The position numbers and the translations under genes were made by a program. Below are positions 47,395 through 57,251 of a stretch of 64,000 bases of DNA, piece after piece. This stretch comes from Streptomyces filipinensis (GTDB lineage Bacteria; Actinomycetota; Actinomycetes; Streptomycetales; Streptomycetaceae). The notes under the pieces are model-generated. The model saw only the letters and a list, made by a program, of their open reading frames with translations, searched no databases and had not been told where the DNA came from. Each line of letters begins with the position of its first letter. The first letter of the stretch is position 1. The stretch lies in assembly GCF_014649495.1 (NCBI RefSeq), contig NZ_BMTD01000001.1, forward strand, positions 620,001 to 684,000, in the 5' to 3' direction.

Positions 47395-48672
47395 ATGGAA
47401 GGCACCGCACTCGACAACGGCCCCTACGACCCGGCGTCGGCCGAACGCTGGGCCCCCGAGCCCGACAAACGCCCCGGCCGCACCGCCTTCCAGCGCGACC
47501 GCGCCCGCATCCTCCACTCAGCCGCCCTGCGACGCCTCGCGGGCAAGACCCAGGTGGTCACGCCGGGCACCCGCAGCCAGGTGTGGGACGCCAGCCCCCG
47601 CACCCGCCTGACCCACTCCCTGGAGTGCGCCCAGGTCGGCCGCGAACTCGGCGCGGCCCTCGGCTGCGACCCCGACCTGGTGGAAGCCGCCTGTCTCGCC
47701 CACGACCTCGGCCACCCTCCCTTCGGCCACAACGGCGAACAGGCCCTGAACGCCTTCGCGGACGACTGCGGCGGCTTCGAGGGCAACGCCCAGTCGCTGC
47801 GGCTCCTCACCCGCATCGAACCCAAACGGTTCACTCCGGAGGGGTCCGTCGGCCTCAACCTCACCCGCGCCGCCCTCGACGCCGCCACCAAGTACCCCTG
47901 GCCCCGCGGCGCCCACCCCACCGACCCGGCGTCGCGGAAGTTCGGGGTCTACGAGGACGACCGCCCGGTCTTCGACTGGGTCAGAGCGCACGCCCCCGGC
48001 ACCCGCACCTGCTTCGAGGCCCAGGTCATGGACTGGTCCGACGACGTGGCGTACTCGGTGCACGACGTCGAGGACGGCCTGCACGCCGGTCACATCGATC
48101 CCAACTGCCTGCACGCGGAGCCCGAGCGGCAGGCGGTGTTCGAGGTCGCCGTCGGCCGGTACGTCCCCGCCGGCACCGACCCGGCCGAACTCTCCGCCGC
48201 CCTCGACCGGCTCCAGGACGAGGAGTGGTGGCCGCACGGATACGACGGCACCGCGGTCGCACAGGCCCGCCTGAAGGACGCCACCAGCCAGCTCATCGGC
48301 CGGTTCTGCCTCGCCGCCGAGGGCGCGACGCGCGCCGCGTACGGCACCGGCCGGCTCACCCGCTACGACGCCGAACTCGTCGTACCCCGCGAGGCCCGCA
48401 TGGAGTGCGCGGTGCTCAAGGCGGTCGCGGACCGGTACGTGATGCAGCGCGCCGAACAGGAGCGGCTGCGCGCGGACCAGCGGGTGATCGTCGCCGAGCT
48501 GGCGGAGGCGCTCACCGCCCGCGCGCCCGACGGCCTCGACCCGCAGTTTCGGGCCCTGTTCGACGGGGCAGGCGACGACCACGCGCGCAAGCGGGTGATC
48601 GTCGACCAGATCGCCTCCCTCACCGACGTCGCGGCGCGCTCGCTGCACGCGAGACTGACGGGGCATATGTGA
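47395..48672 (+). CDS. dgt: dGTP triphosphohydrolase-like HD-domain protein
   Basis: A 425-residue HD-superfamily phosphohydrolase releasing triphosphate from dNTPs. Metal ligands: His74 in RTRLTHSLE, His103-Asp104 in [15 protein letters not shown], and Asp near 215 in [32 protein letters not shown] at the N terminus is diagnostic. The ATG at 47395 has no clear ribosome-binding site and lies 7 bp after TACTGT (47383-47388), so the message may be leaderless. Many actinobacteria carry this gene just before dnaG, as here with one gene between. Confidence 0.92.
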   Translation: MEGTALDNGPYDPASAERWAPEPDKRPGRTAFQRDRARILHSAALRRLAGKTQVVTPGTRSQVWDASPRTRLTHSLECAQVGRELGAALGCDPDLVEAACLAHDLGHPPFGHNGEQALNAFADDCGGFEGNAQSLRLLTRIEPKRFTPEGSVGLNLTRAALDAATKYPWPRGAHPTDPASRKFGVYEDDRPVFDWVRAHAPGTRTCFEAQVMDWSDDVAYSVHDVEDGLHAGHIDPNCLHAEPERQAVFEVAVGRYVPAGTDPAELSAALDRLQDEEWWPHGYDGTAVAQARLKDATSQLIGRFCLAAEGATRAAYGTGRLTRYDAELVVPREARMECAVLKAVADRYVMQRAEQERLRADQRVIVAELAEALTARAPDGLDPQFRALFDGAGDDHARKRVIVDQIASLTDVAARSLHARLTGHM

Positions 48673-48776
48673 GAGGAAAGTGACCGGCAGTGGCCTGATC
48701 GGGTCACCCCCCCTTCCCGCAGCAGGCTGCGTGCGGGACGCTCGCATGTGGCGGCACCCTTACGAGGAGGCATCAA

Positions 48777-50039
48777 GTGGTCGACGCGGATCAGACATTC
48801 GTCATCGTCGGAGGCGGTCTCGCCGGCGCCAAGGCGGCCGAGACGCTCCGGGCGGAGGGCTTCACCGGCCGGGTGATACTGATCAGTGACGAGCGCGACC
48901 ACCCCTACGAGCGCCCGCCCCTGTCCAAGGGCTACCTCCTCGGCAAGGAGGAGCGCGACAGCGTCTTCGTGCACGAGCCCGCCTGGTACGCGCAGAACGA
49001 CATCGAGCTGCACCTCGGCCAGACCGTCGACCGCATCGACCGTGCGGCGAAGACGGTCCGCTTCGGCGACGACGGCACCCTCGTGCGCTACGACAAGCTG
49101 CTGCTCGCCACCGGTGCCGAGCCCCGCCGCCTGGACATCCCGGGCACGGACCTGGCGGGCGTGCACCACCTGCGCCGGCTCGCGCACGCCGAGCGGCTCA
49201 AGGGCGTCCTCCAGCACCTCGGCCGGGACAACGGGCACATCGTGATCGCGGGCGCCGGCTGGATCGGCCTGGAGATCGCGGCGGCGGCCCGCGAGTACGG
49301 CGCGGAGGTCACGGTGATCGAGCCGGCACCGACCCCGCTGCACGGGGTGCTCGGCCCCGAGCTGGGCAACGTCTTCGCCGAGCTGCACCGCGAGCACGGC
49401 GTCCGCTTCCACTTCGGGCGGCGGCTCACCGAGATCGTCGGCCAGGACGGCATGGTCCTCGCGGCCCGCACCGACGACGGCGAGGAGCACCCCGCCCACG
49501 ACGTCCTCGCCGCGATCGGCGCGGCACCGCGGGTCGCCCTCGCCGAGGCGGCGGGACTGGAGCTGGCCGACCGGGCGCGGGGCGGCGGCGTCGCGGTGGA
49601 CGAACGGCTGCGCACGTCCGACCCGGACATCTACGCGGCCGGTGACGTGGCGTCCTTCCCGCTCGGCCTGTTCGGCACCCGGCTGCGGGTGGAGCACTGG
49701 GCGAACGCGCTGAACGGCGGCCCGGCCGCGGCCAGGGCCATGCTCGGCCAGGACGTCGGCTACGACCGGGTGCCCTACTTCTTCACCGACCAGTACGACC
49801 TGGGCATGGAGTACAGCGGCTGGGCCCCGCCCGGCTCGTACGACGAGGTGGTGATCCGGGGCGACGCCGGGAAGCGGGAGTTCATCGCGTTCTGGGTGAA
49901 GGAGGGACGCGTGCTGGCCGGGATGAACGTGAACGTGTGGGATGTCACAGAGCAGATCCAGAGGCTCATCCGTGCCGCGGTGCCGGTGGATCCCGAGGCC
50001 TTGGCCGACCCGCATGTCCCGTTGGACTCGCTCGCCTAG
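48777..50039 (+). CDS. FAD-dependent ferredoxin-reductase-like oxidoreductase
   Basis: A 420-residue flavoprotein. FAD motif: FVIVGGGLAGAKAAETLRAE; NAD motif: IVIAGAGWIGLEIAAAAREY; second FAD motif: DIYAAGDVASFP. RPPLSKGYLLG and the C-terminal reductase domain (EHWANALNGGPAAARAML, FTDQYDLGMEY) place it with rubredoxin/putidaredoxin-reductase-type enzymes that feed ferredoxins and P450s. The GTG at 48777 follows GAGGAGG. It is followed by a hairpin and dnaG. Its redox partner is unknown. Confidence 0.9.
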   Translation: MVDADQTFVIVGGGLAGAKAAETLRAEGFTGRVILISDERDHPYERPPLSKGYLLGKEERDSVFVHEPAWYAQNDIELHLGQTVDRIDRAAKTVRFGDDGTLVRYDKLLLATGAEPRRLDIPGTDLAGVHHLRRLAHAERLKGVLQHLGRDNGHIVIAGAGWIGLEIAAAAREYGAEVTVIEPAPTPLHGVLGPELGNVFAELHREHGVRFHFGRRLTEIVGQDGMVLAARTDDGEEHPAHDVLAAIGAAPRVALAEAAGLELADRARGGGVAVDERLRTSDPDIYAAGDVASFPLGLFGTRLRVEHWANALNGGPAAARAMLGQDVGYDRVPYFFTDQYDLGMEYSGWAPPGSYDEVVIRGDAGKREFIAFWVKEGRVLAGMNVNVWDVTEQIQRLIRAAVPVDPEALADPHVPLDSLA

Positions 50040-50069
50040 GCGGCTGCCGGGGCCCGCCGTCGTGCGCCC

Positions 50070-50087
50070 GCGCCCCTTTGGGGGCGC
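50070..50087 (+). terminator. Hairpin after the oxidoreductase gene
   Basis: GCGCCCC and GGGGCGC form a 7-bp stem with loop TTTG, 30 bp past the stop and before the dnaG promoter. Confidence 0.55.
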
Positions 50088-50120
50088 CGCGCGTGCCCCA
50101 CGTGTGTCACCGCGCCCCCG

Positions 50121-50126
50121 TAGAAT
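50121..50126 (+). promoter_or_regulatory. -10 box of dnaG
   Basis: TAGAAT, with the GTG start 7 bp downstream and no ribosome-binding site, implies that dnaG is transcribed leaderless. The -35 region is not recognisable. Confidence 0.45.
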
Positions 50127-50132
50127 TCACGC

Positions 50133-52046
50133 GTGGCAGGACGGATCAACGACGAGGACGTGAAGGCGGTACGGGACGCGGTCCCGATCGACGCCGTGGT
50201 CTCCGAGTACCTCCAGCTGCGGGGCGCGGGCGGCGGCAACCTCAAGGGCCTGTGCCCGTTCCACGACGAGAAGTCGCCGTCCTTCCAGGTCAGCCCCAGC
50301 AAGGGGCTCTTCCACTGCTTCGGCTGCCAGGAGGGCGGCGACACCATCACCTTCGTGATGAAGGTGGACCACCTCTCCTTCTCGGAGGCGGTCGAGCGGC
50401 TCGCCGCCCAGGCCGGCATCACGCTGCGCTACGAGGAGGGCGGGTACAACCCGGCCCACCAGCGCGGCGAACGCATCCGCCTGGTCGAGGCACACAAGAT
50501 CGCCGCGCAGTGGTACGCCGAGCAGCTCGCCACCGGCCCCGAGGCCGAGACCGGACGGATCTTCCTCGCCGAGCGCGGCTTCGACCAGGCCGCAGCCGTC
50601 CACTTCGGCGTCGGCTACAGCCCCCAGGGCTGGGACCACCTCACCCGCTACCTGCGCGGCAAGGGCTTCACGGACAAGGAGCTGATCCTCTCCGGGCTCT
50701 CCCAGGAGGGCCGCCGCGGACCCATCGACCGGTTCCGGGGCCGCCTGATGTGGCCCATCCGCGACATCGGCGGCGAGGTCGTCGGCTTCGGCGCCCGCAA
50801 GCTGTACGAGGCGGACAACGGCCCCAAGTACCTGAACACCCCCGACACGGCGATCTACAAGAAGAGCCAGGTGCTGTACGGCATCGACCTGGCGAAGAAG
50901 GAGATCGCGAAGTCCAGCCGGGCGGTCGTCGTGGAGGGCTACACGGACGTCATGGCCTGCCATCTGGCCGGTGTGACGACCGCGATCGCGACCTGCGGTA
51001 CGGCCTTCGGCGGCGAGCACATCAAGATCCTGCGCCGGCTGCTGATGGACAACGGCTCGGCCCGCGTGATCTTCACCTTCGACGGCGACGCGGCCGGGCA
51101 GAAGGCCGCCCTGCGTGCCTTCGAGGACGACCAGAAGTTCGCCGCCGAGACGTACATCGCGATCGCGCCCGACGGCATGGACCCCTGCGAGCTGCGCCTG
51201 GCCAAGGGTGACGACGCCGTGGCCGATCTGGCGGAACCGCGCACCCCGCTCTTCGAGTTCGCGCTCCGCCAGATCGTGAACCGGTACGACCTGGACACCC
51301 CGGCGGGCCGCGCGGCGGCGCTGGACGAGGCCGCCCCGATCGTCGCCCGGATCAAGAACAGCGGCGCCCAGCACGAGGTGGCCGTGGAACTGGCCGGCAT
51401 GCTCGGCATCCTCGACACCCAGTTCGTGGTCCGGCGTGTCGCCCAGCTGGCCCGCTGGGCGAGGGACCGCGGCGGCAGGGGTCCGCAGCAGGACCGCCCA
51501 CGCGGCCCCGAACAGCAGTGGGCGGCGGCGGCCGCCCCCCGGCCCGCCGCCTCCGGCCCGGCGCTGACCCTGCGCAATCCCGTCCACGCCGCCGAACGTG
51601 AACTGCTCAAACTCGCCCTGCAGCGGCCCGAACTGGTCTCCCCGGCCTTCGACGCCTACGGCCTGGACGAGTTCACGGCCCCTCCGTACGCGGCCGTGCG
51701 CCAGGCAGTCGCCGAGTCGGGCGGCGCCGAGTACGGGGTCCAGGACCCGCAGGAGTACCTGGTCCGCGTCCGTGAGGCCGCGCCCGACGACACGGTCCGC
51801 GCCATGGTCACCGAGCTGGCCGTCGAGCCGATCCTGCGTCGCACGGTGGACGAGACCTACGCCGGCACGGTCCTGGTGCAGATCCGGCGCCGCGCCGTCG
51901 AGCGCCGCATCCGCGACATCCAGTCCCAGATGACCCGCCTGGCCGCCGGCGGCGACCCCGCCCAGCTGGCCGCCGTACAGAACGAGTTGTGGATCCTCCA
52001 GCAGTACGACCAGGCGCTGCGGGAGCGGGGGGCGGAGGCGCTGTAG
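50133..52046 (+). CDS. dnaG: DNA primase
   Basis: A 637-residue RNA primer synthase for chromosomal replication. The N-terminal CHC2 zinc ribbon has Cys41, His44, Cys62 and Cys65 (GLCPFHDEKSPSF, LFHCFGCQEGGD). The catalytic core has RGRLMWPIRDIGGEVVGFGA and the TOPRIM motifs VVVEGYTDVMA and FTFDGDAAGQKAA. The C-terminal third, after a Pro/Arg-rich linker around residues 445-475, is the helicase-binding domain. The GTG at 50133 is at the predicted transcription start. The sigma-factor gene downstream recalls the dnaG-rpoD linkage of many bacteria. Confidence 0.97.
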   Translation: MAGRINDEDVKAVRDAVPIDAVVSEYLQLRGAGGGNLKGLCPFHDEKSPSFQVSPSKGLFHCFGCQEGGDTITFVMKVDHLSFSEAVERLAAQAGITLRYEEGGYNPAHQRGERIRLVEAHKIAAQWYAEQLATGPEAETGRIFLAERGFDQAAAVHFGVGYSPQGWDHLTRYLRGKGFTDKELILSGLSQEGRRGPIDRFRGRLMWPIRDIGGEVVGFGARKLYEADNGPKYLNTPDTAIYKKSQVLYGIDLAKKEIAKSSRAVVVEGYTDVMACHLAGVTTAIATCGTAFGGEHIKILRRLLMDNGSARVIFTFDGDAAGQKAALRAFEDDQKFAAETYIAIAPDGMDPCELRLAKGDDAVADLAEPRTPLFEFALRQIVNRYDLDTPAGRAAALDEAAPIVARIKNSGAQHEVAVELAGMLGILDTQFVVRRVAQLARWARDRGGRGPQQDRPRGPEQQWAAAAAPRPAASGPALTLRNPVHAAERELLKLALQRPELVSPAFDAYGLDEFTAPPYAAVRQAVAESGGAEYGVQDPQEYLVRVREAAPDDTVRAMVTELAVEPILRRTVDETYAGTVLVQIRRRAVERRIRDIQSQMTRLAAGGDPAQLAAVQNELWILQQYDQALRERGAEAL

Positions 52047-52056
52047 GGGCGCCTTT

Positions 52057-52079
52057 GCCAGTCGCATAGTCCGACTGGC
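52057..52079 (+). terminator. Terminator of dnaG
   Basis: GCCAGTCG (52057-52064) and CGACTGGC (52072-52079), an 8-bp perfect stem with a 7-nt loop, 11 bp past the dnaG stop. The sigma gene is thus probably transcribed from its own promoter in the 180 bp that follow. Confidence 0.7.
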
Positions 52080-52261
52080 CGGGTAACCGCCGGGTGACGG
52101 AACGGACGCAAAAAGTCACCGCAAGCCCCTCGTGGCGGGGATGTGTCTTCCCCCACACTGGGGGCGGTGCCCGAGTCCTCGGAGCGCAGGCCGTCGACTC
52201 TCCACTCCCGAAGTACCGCTGCCGCACACCTTCAGCAGCGATCATCCTGGAGGTCGCCCCC

Positions 52262-53404
52262 GTGCAGACCCAGACCCTCACTCAGACCGACAGCGCCACC
52301 AGCACCACCGCGGACGAGCCGGACGCGGAGACGGACGTTCTCATGGCCGTGCCCCCGCAGAGCCGCGCCGCCCTGCACCCGGAGGCGACATCCACCGAAC
52401 CGACGGAACCGCCGGCGGAAGCGCTCAGGGACGAACCCGAGGAGGCCGGCGAACCCGTCGGGATCCGGGTCCCCGCCCGGGCCGAGACCGGCGGCCCCTC
52501 GGCCGACCTGTTCCGCCAGTACCTGCGCGAGATCGGCCGTATCCCGCTGCTCACCGCCGCCGAGGAGGTCGAACTCGCCCGCCGGGTGGAGGCCGGCCTG
52601 TTCGCCGAGGAGAAGCTGGGCAACACCCCCGATCTGGACAGCCAGTTGGCCCTCGACCTGGACCGGCTCGTCGTCATGGGGCGGATGGCCAAGCGGCGGC
52701 TCATCGAGGCCAACCTGCGGCTCGTCGTCTCCGTCGCCAAGCGGTACGTCGGCCGCGGCCTGACCATGCTCGACCTGGTCCAGGAGGGCAACCTCGGACT
52801 GATCCGGGCCGTCGAGAAGTTCGACTACGCGCGGGGCTACAAGTTCTCGACGTACGCCACCTGGTGGATCCGCCAGGCCATGTCACGGGCCCTGGCCGAC
52901 CAGGCGCGCACCATACGTGTCCCGGTCCACGTGGTCGAGCTGATCAACCGGGTCGTCCGTGTGCAGCGCCGCATGCTCCAGGAGCGGGGCTACGAGCCGA
53001 CACCCGAAGAGGTCGCCGCCCACCTCGGCCTGCCACCCGAGCGGGTCTGCGAGGTGCTGCGCCTCGCCCAGGAACCGGTCTCCCTGCACGCCCCGGTCGG
53101 TGAGGAGGAGGACGTGGCCCTCGGCGATCTGATCGAGGACGGGGACGCGGCGAGCCCTGTCGAGTCGGCCGCGTTCCTCCTGCTGAGGGAGCATCTGGAA
53201 GCGGTGCTGTCCACGCTGGGCGAGCGCGAGCGCAAGGTCGTCCAGCTCCGCTACGGCCTCATCGACGGCCGCCCCCGGACGCTGGAGGAGATAGGCCGGC
53301 TGTTCGGCGTGACGCGGGAGCGGATACGGCAGATCGAGTCCAAGACCCTGAACAAGCTCCGGGACCACGCCTTCGCGGATCAGCTGAGGGGATACCTGGA
53401 CTGA
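52262..53404 (+). CDS. hrdA: Principal-like RNA polymerase sigma factor (HrdA-like)
   Basis: A 380-residue group 1/2 sigma-70 factor. A Thr/Glu-rich N terminus of about 80 residues is followed by region 1.2 ([20 protein letters not shown]), region 2 ([40 protein letters not shown]), region 3 ([20 protein letters not shown]) and region 4 ([20 protein letters not shown]). The GTG at 52262 has GGAGGT 8 bp upstream; the longer upstream frame is not protein-like. Among Streptomyces Hrd factors, linkage to dnaG and the nas/nir region suggests HrdA; HrdC or HrdD cannot be excluded without alignment. Confidence 0.88.
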   Translation: MQTQTLTQTDSATSTTADEPDAETDVLMAVPPQSRAALHPEATSTEPTEPPAEALRDEPEEAGEPVGIRVPARAETGGPSADLFRQYLREIGRIPLLTAAEEVELARRVEAGLFAEEKLGNTPDLDSQLALDLDRLVVMGRMAKRRLIEANLRLVVSVAKRYVGRGLTMLDLVQEGNLGLIRAVEKFDYARGYKFSTYATWWIRQAMSRALADQARTIRVPVHVVELINRVVRVQRRMLQERGYEPTPEEVAAHLGLPPERVCEVLRLAQEPVSLHAPVGEEEDVALGDLIEDGDAASPVESAAFLLLREHLEAVLSTLGERERKVVQLRYGLIDGRPRTLEEIGRLFGVTRERIRQIESKTLNKLRDHAFADQLRGYLD

Positions 53405-53405
53405 A

Positions 53406-53433
53406 CGGGGGGCCGCCCGCCGGCGGCCCCCCG
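53406..53433. terminator. Bidirectional terminator between sigma gene and ABC operon
   Basis: CGGGGGGCCGCC and GGCGGCCCCCCG, a perfect 12-bp stem with a 4-nt loop, in the 33 bp between two convergent stop codons. Confidence 0.85.
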
Positions 53434-53437
53434 CTGA

Positions 53438-55366
53438 CTAGTCCACCTCGGCCACGGCCTGCGCGAACTGCGCCTTGTACAGCCGGGCGTACGCACCGTC
53501 GGCCGCCAACAGCTCGGCGTGCGCGCCCTGTTCGACGATGGACCCGTTCTCCATGACCAGGATCGTGTCCGCGTCCCGGATCGTGGACAGCCGGTGCGCG
53601 ATCACGAACGACGTCCGCCCCGCCGCCAGCTTCGCCATCGCCTTCTGGATCAGCACCTCCGTGCGGGTGTCGACCGAGCTCGTCGCCTCGTCCAGCACGA
53701 GGATCGTCGGGTCGGACAGGAACGCCCGCGCGATGGTGATGAGCTGCTTCTCGCCCGCGCTGACCCCCGTCCCCTCGTCGTCGATCACGGTGTCGTACCC
53801 GTCGGGCAGCGTCCGGATGAACCGGTCGGCGTGCGCGGCCCGCGCGGCCTCCTCGATCTCGCCGCGGGTGACCTTCCGGGACGCGCCGTAGGCGATGTTC
53901 TCGGCGATGGTGCCGCCGAACAGCCAGGTGTCCTGCAGCACCATCCCGATGCCGGAGCGGAGCTCGTCGCGGGACATGCGCCGGATGTCCACGCCGTCCA
54001 GGGTGATCCGGCCGCCCGACACGTCGTAGAACCGCATCAGCAGGTTGACCAGGGTCGTCTTGCCGGCACCCGTCGGGCCGACGATCGCCACGGTGTGACC
54101 GGGCTCGGCCGTCATCGAGAGGTCCTCGATCAGCGGCTTCTCGGGGTCGTACCGGAAGGACACGTGCTCCAGCCGGACCCGTCCGCGCAGTTCCTCCGGC
54201 CGCTCGCCCGGCACCGGATCCGCCTCCTGCTCCTCCGCGTCCAGGAGTTCGAAGATCCGCTCGGCCGAGGCGACACCGGACTGCACCAGGTTCGCCATCG
54301 AGGCGACCTGCGTCAGCGGCATCGAGAACTGCCGCGAGTACTGGATGAAGGCCTGGACGTCACCGATGGAGAGGGTGCCGGACGCGACCCGCAGACCGCC
54401 GACGACCGCCACCAGGACGTAGTTCAGGTTGGACACGAACATCATCAGCGGCTGCATCACACCGCTGTTGAACTGCGCCTTGAACGCGGCCTCGTACAGC
54501 GCCTCGTTCTGCTCGGCGAACTGCTTCGCCGACTCCTCCTGCCGGCCGAACACCTTCACCAGGGTGTGCCCGGTGTACATCTCCTCGATGTGCGCGTTCA
54601 GCTTGCCGGTGGAGCGCCACTGCTGCACGAAGTGCGGCTGCGACCGCTTGCCGACCCGGGTGGCCACGAGGAACGACAGCGGCACGGTGACCAGCGCGAC
54701 CAGCGCGAGGATCCAGGAGACGTAGAACATCATCGCGAGCACGCCGATGATGGTCAGCAGCGAGTTGATCAGCTGGCCCATCGACTGCTGGAGCGTCTGC
54801 CCGATGTTGTCGATGTCGTTGGTGGCGCGCGAGAGCACCTCGCCGCGCTGGCGCTTGTCGAAGTACGACAGCGGCAGCCGCGACAGCTTCGTCTGCACGG
54901 ACTCGCGCATGCGGTACATCGTGCGGTTCACGGCGCGGTTGACCAGCCTGGTCGCCACCGCCATCAGCAGGCCGGCGATCAGGAACGTGCCGAGCGCGAG
55001 CAGCAGGATGTTCCCGACGGCATCGAAGTCGATGCCCTTGCCGGGGGTGAAGTCGGTGCTCATCAGCATGTCCGCGATCCGGCCCCGGCCATGGGCCCGC
55101 ATCTGGTCGAGGACCTGCTGCCTGGTCGCCCCGGCCGGCATCTGCCGGCCGATGATGCCGGAGAAGACCAGGTCGGTGGCCCGGCCCAGGATCTTCGGGC
55201 CGACGACGCTCAGGCCCACGCTGACGACCACGCACAGCAGCAGGCCGTAGATCGTGAGGCGTTCCGGTTTGAACTGGGCGACGAGCCGTTTGCCCGACCC
55301 CTTGAAGTCCATCGAGCGCTGGTCGGGGCCGCCCCCGGCCATCATGCGTCCCATGGGCCCGGCCAT
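53438..55366 (-). CDS. Heterodimeric ABC exporter subunit (canonical Walker B)
   Basis: A 642-residue half-transporter: six-helix membrane domain (about residues 40-370) fused to an ATPase. Walker A is GPTGAGKTT, Walker B VLDEATSSVD has the catalytic Glu, and the H-loop is AHRLSTIRDADT. The signature is altered to VSAGEKQLITIARAF, with Ala and Glu-Lys replacing the usual GGQ. A 30-residue Met/Gly-rich cytoplasmic extension precedes the first helix. Its start overlaps the partner's stop by one base (TGATG). Together they resemble multidrug or lipid exporters of the BmrCD/TM287-288 kind; substrate unknown. Confidence 0.93.
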   Translation of the reverse strand: MAGPMGRMMAGGGPDQRSMDFKGSGKRLVAQFKPERLTIYGLLLCVVVSVGLSVVGPKILGRATDLVFSGIIGRQMPAGATRQQVLDQMRAHGRGRIADMLMSTDFTPGKGIDFDAVGNILLLALGTFLIAGLLMAVATRLVNRAVNRTMYRMRESVQTKLSRLPLSYFDKRQRGEVLSRATNDIDNIGQTLQQSMGQLINSLLTIIGVLAMMFYVSWILALVALVTVPLSFLVATRVGKRSQPHFVQQWRSTGKLNAHIEEMYTGHTLVKVFGRQEESAKQFAEQNEALYEAAFKAQFNSGVMQPLMMFVSNLNYVLVAVVGGLRVASGTLSIGDVQAFIQYSRQFSMPLTQVASMANLVQSGVASAERIFELLDAEEQEADPVPGERPEELRGRVRLEHVSFRYDPEKPLIEDLSMTAEPGHTVAIVGPTGAGKTTLVNLLMRFYDVSGGRITLDGVDIRRMSRDELRSGIGMVLQDTWLFGGTIAENIAYGASRKVTRGEIEEAARAAHADRFIRTLPDGYDTVIDDEGTGVSAGEKQLITIARAFLSDPTILVLDEATSSVDTRTEVLIQKAMAKLAAGRTSFVIAHRLSTIRDADTILVMENGSIVEQGAHAELLAADGAYARLYKAQFAQAVAEVD

Positions 55367-57099
55367 CAGGCAGCCTCCGCTTCCGTCAGCTGGGAGAGCA
55401 CGATCTCCCGGTACGTCTCGTTGCCCGCCATCAGGTCCTGGTGCCGGCCGGAGCCGACGACCCGGCCCTCGTCCAGCACGATGATCCGGTCGGCGTCCCG
55501 GATGGTCGCCACCCGCTGGGCGACGATGACGACGGTCGCCTCGGCGGTCTCGCGGGAGAGCGCGGTGCGCAGGGCCGCGTCGGTGGCGTAGTCGAGCGCG
55601 GAGAAGGAGTCGTCGAAGAGGTAGATCTCCGGGCGCTGGACGAGGGTGCGGGCGATGGCGAGCCGCTGGCGCTGACCGCCCGAGACGTTCGTACCGCCCT
55701 GGGCGATGGGCGCGTCCAGACCGGCCTCCAGCTTGCTCACGAAGTCCTTGGCCTGCGCCACCTCCAGCGCGTGCCACAACTCCTCGTCGGTGGCGTCGGG
55801 ATTGCCGTAGCGCAGGTTGGTGGCGACCGTGCCCGCGAACAGGTACGGCTTCTGCGGCACCAGGCCGACCGTCCGCGCGAGCAGCTTCGGGTCGACCCGC
55901 TGCACGTCCACGCCGTCGACGAGGACCTCGCCCTCGGTGGCGTCGAACAGCCGCGAGACCAGCCCGAGCAGGGTCGACTTGCCGCTGCCGGTGGAGCCGA
56001 TCACGGCGGTCGTCTCGCCCGGCCGGGCCACCAGGTCGATGGACTTCAGCACCGGCTCCTCGGCACCCGGATAGCGGAAGCCCGCGCCCCGGATCTCCAG
56101 GTGCCCGTGCGCGCGCAGCTCGGTGACGGGCGCCGTCGGCGGAACCACGCTGGAATCGGTCCCGAGGACCTCCTGGATGCGCTCGGCGCACACCTCCGCG
56201 CGGGGCACCATCATGAACATGAAGGTGGCCATCATCACGGACATGACGATCTGCATCAGATAGGCGAGGAACGCGGTCAGGTCACCGATCTGCATCCCGC
56301 CGCTGTTGATGCGGTGCGCGCCGAACCACACCACCGCGATCGACGACAGGTTCACCACGGTCATGACCATCGGGAACATCAGCGCGAGCATCCGGCCGGT
56401 GGCCAGCTGCATCTCGGTGAGATCGCCGTTGGCCCTCCCGAACCGTTCCTGCTCGTAGTCGTCGCGGACGAAGGCGCGGATCACCCGGTTGCCGGTGATC
56501 TGCTCCCGCAGCACCCGGTTCACGGTGTCCAGGCGGACCTGCATCGACCGGAACAGCGGCCGGAGCCGGCGCACGATGAGCGTCACGCAGACCGCCAGCA
56601 CCGGCACGACGGCGACGAGCACCCCGGACAGCGGCACGTCCAGGCCGAGGGCCAGCACGATGCCGCCGACGCACATGATGGGAGCCGACACCATCAGCGT
56701 GAACGTCATCAGGGCCAGCATCTGGACCTGCTGCACGTCGTTGGTCGTACGCGTGATGAGCGAGGGCGCCCCGAAGTGGCCCACCTCACGCGAGGAGAAG
56801 GACTGGACCCGGTCGAAGACGGCGGCGCGCACGTCCCGGCCGAGCGCGGAGGCGGTCCGCGCACCGAAGTACACGGCACCGATGTTGCACACGACCTGAG
56901 CCAGCGAGATGCCGATCATCAGGGCGCCGAAGGACAGGATGTAACCCGTGTCCCCCTTCACGACACCGTTGTCGATGATGTGCGCGTTCAGGGTGGGCAG
57001 ATAGAGGGTGGCGCAGGTCTGCAGGAACTGCAGCAGCACCAGCAGGGCGATGGGTTTCTTGTAGGGCCTGAGACAGGAACGCAGAAGTCGTATGAGCAC
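55366..57099 (-). CDS. Heterodimeric ABC exporter subunit (degenerate Walker B)
   Basis: A 577-residue half-transporter and first gene of the exporter operon. It has six membrane helices in the first 300 residues, then an ATPase domain with Walker A GSTGSGKST, canonical signature NVSGGQRQRLAIART, and Walker B YLFDDSFSALD, where Asp replaces the catalytic Glu. The degenerate site would thus pair this Walker B with the altered signature of the partner, the standard asymmetry of heterodimeric exporters. The partner supplies the working site. Confidence 0.93.
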   Translation of the reverse strand: MLIRLLRSCLRPYKKPIALLVLLQFLQTCATLYLPTLNAHIIDNGVVKGDTGYILSFGALMIGISLAQVVCNIGAVYFGARTASALGRDVRAAVFDRVQSFSSREVGHFGAPSLITRTTNDVQQVQMLALMTFTLMVSAPIMCVGGIVLALGLDVPLSGVLVAVVPVLAVCVTLIVRRLRPLFRSMQVRLDTVNRVLREQITGNRVIRAFVRDDYEQERFGRANGDLTEMQLATGRMLALMFPMVMTVVNLSSIAVVWFGAHRINSGGMQIGDLTAFLAYLMQIVMSVMMATFMFMMVPRAEVCAERIQEVLGTDSSVVPPTAPVTELRAHGHLEIRGAGFRYPGAEEPVLKSIDLVARPGETTAVIGSTGSGKSTLLGLVSRLFDATEGEVLVDGVDVQRVDPKLLARTVGLVPQKPYLFAGTVATNLRYGNPDATDEELWHALEVAQAKDFVSKLEAGLDAPIAQGGTNVSGGQRQRLAIARTLVQRPEIYLFDDSFSALDYATDAALRTALSRETAEATVVIVAQRVATIRDADRIIVLDEGRVVGSGRHQDLMAGNETYREIVLSQLTEAEAA

Positions 57100-57251
57100 G
57101 CTAGGTCTCTCGGAGTCGGCGACGGGGGCTGGTCGGTGTGCCCGTGGCCCCTATCGTCGAACACTCCACCCGCGTTACCTCAACTCATTAACCCGTTGGC
57201 GAAGCTCTTACCGCCCTACGGGTCGTGGGTGTTGCCGGGCGTCGGGGGACG

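Noticed and set aside
48685..48760. Riboswitch-like pairings before the FAD oxidoreductase
   Set aside because: GTGACC/GGTCAC and CCCGCA/TGCGGG can pair, but the stems are short and no known riboswitch core is visible.
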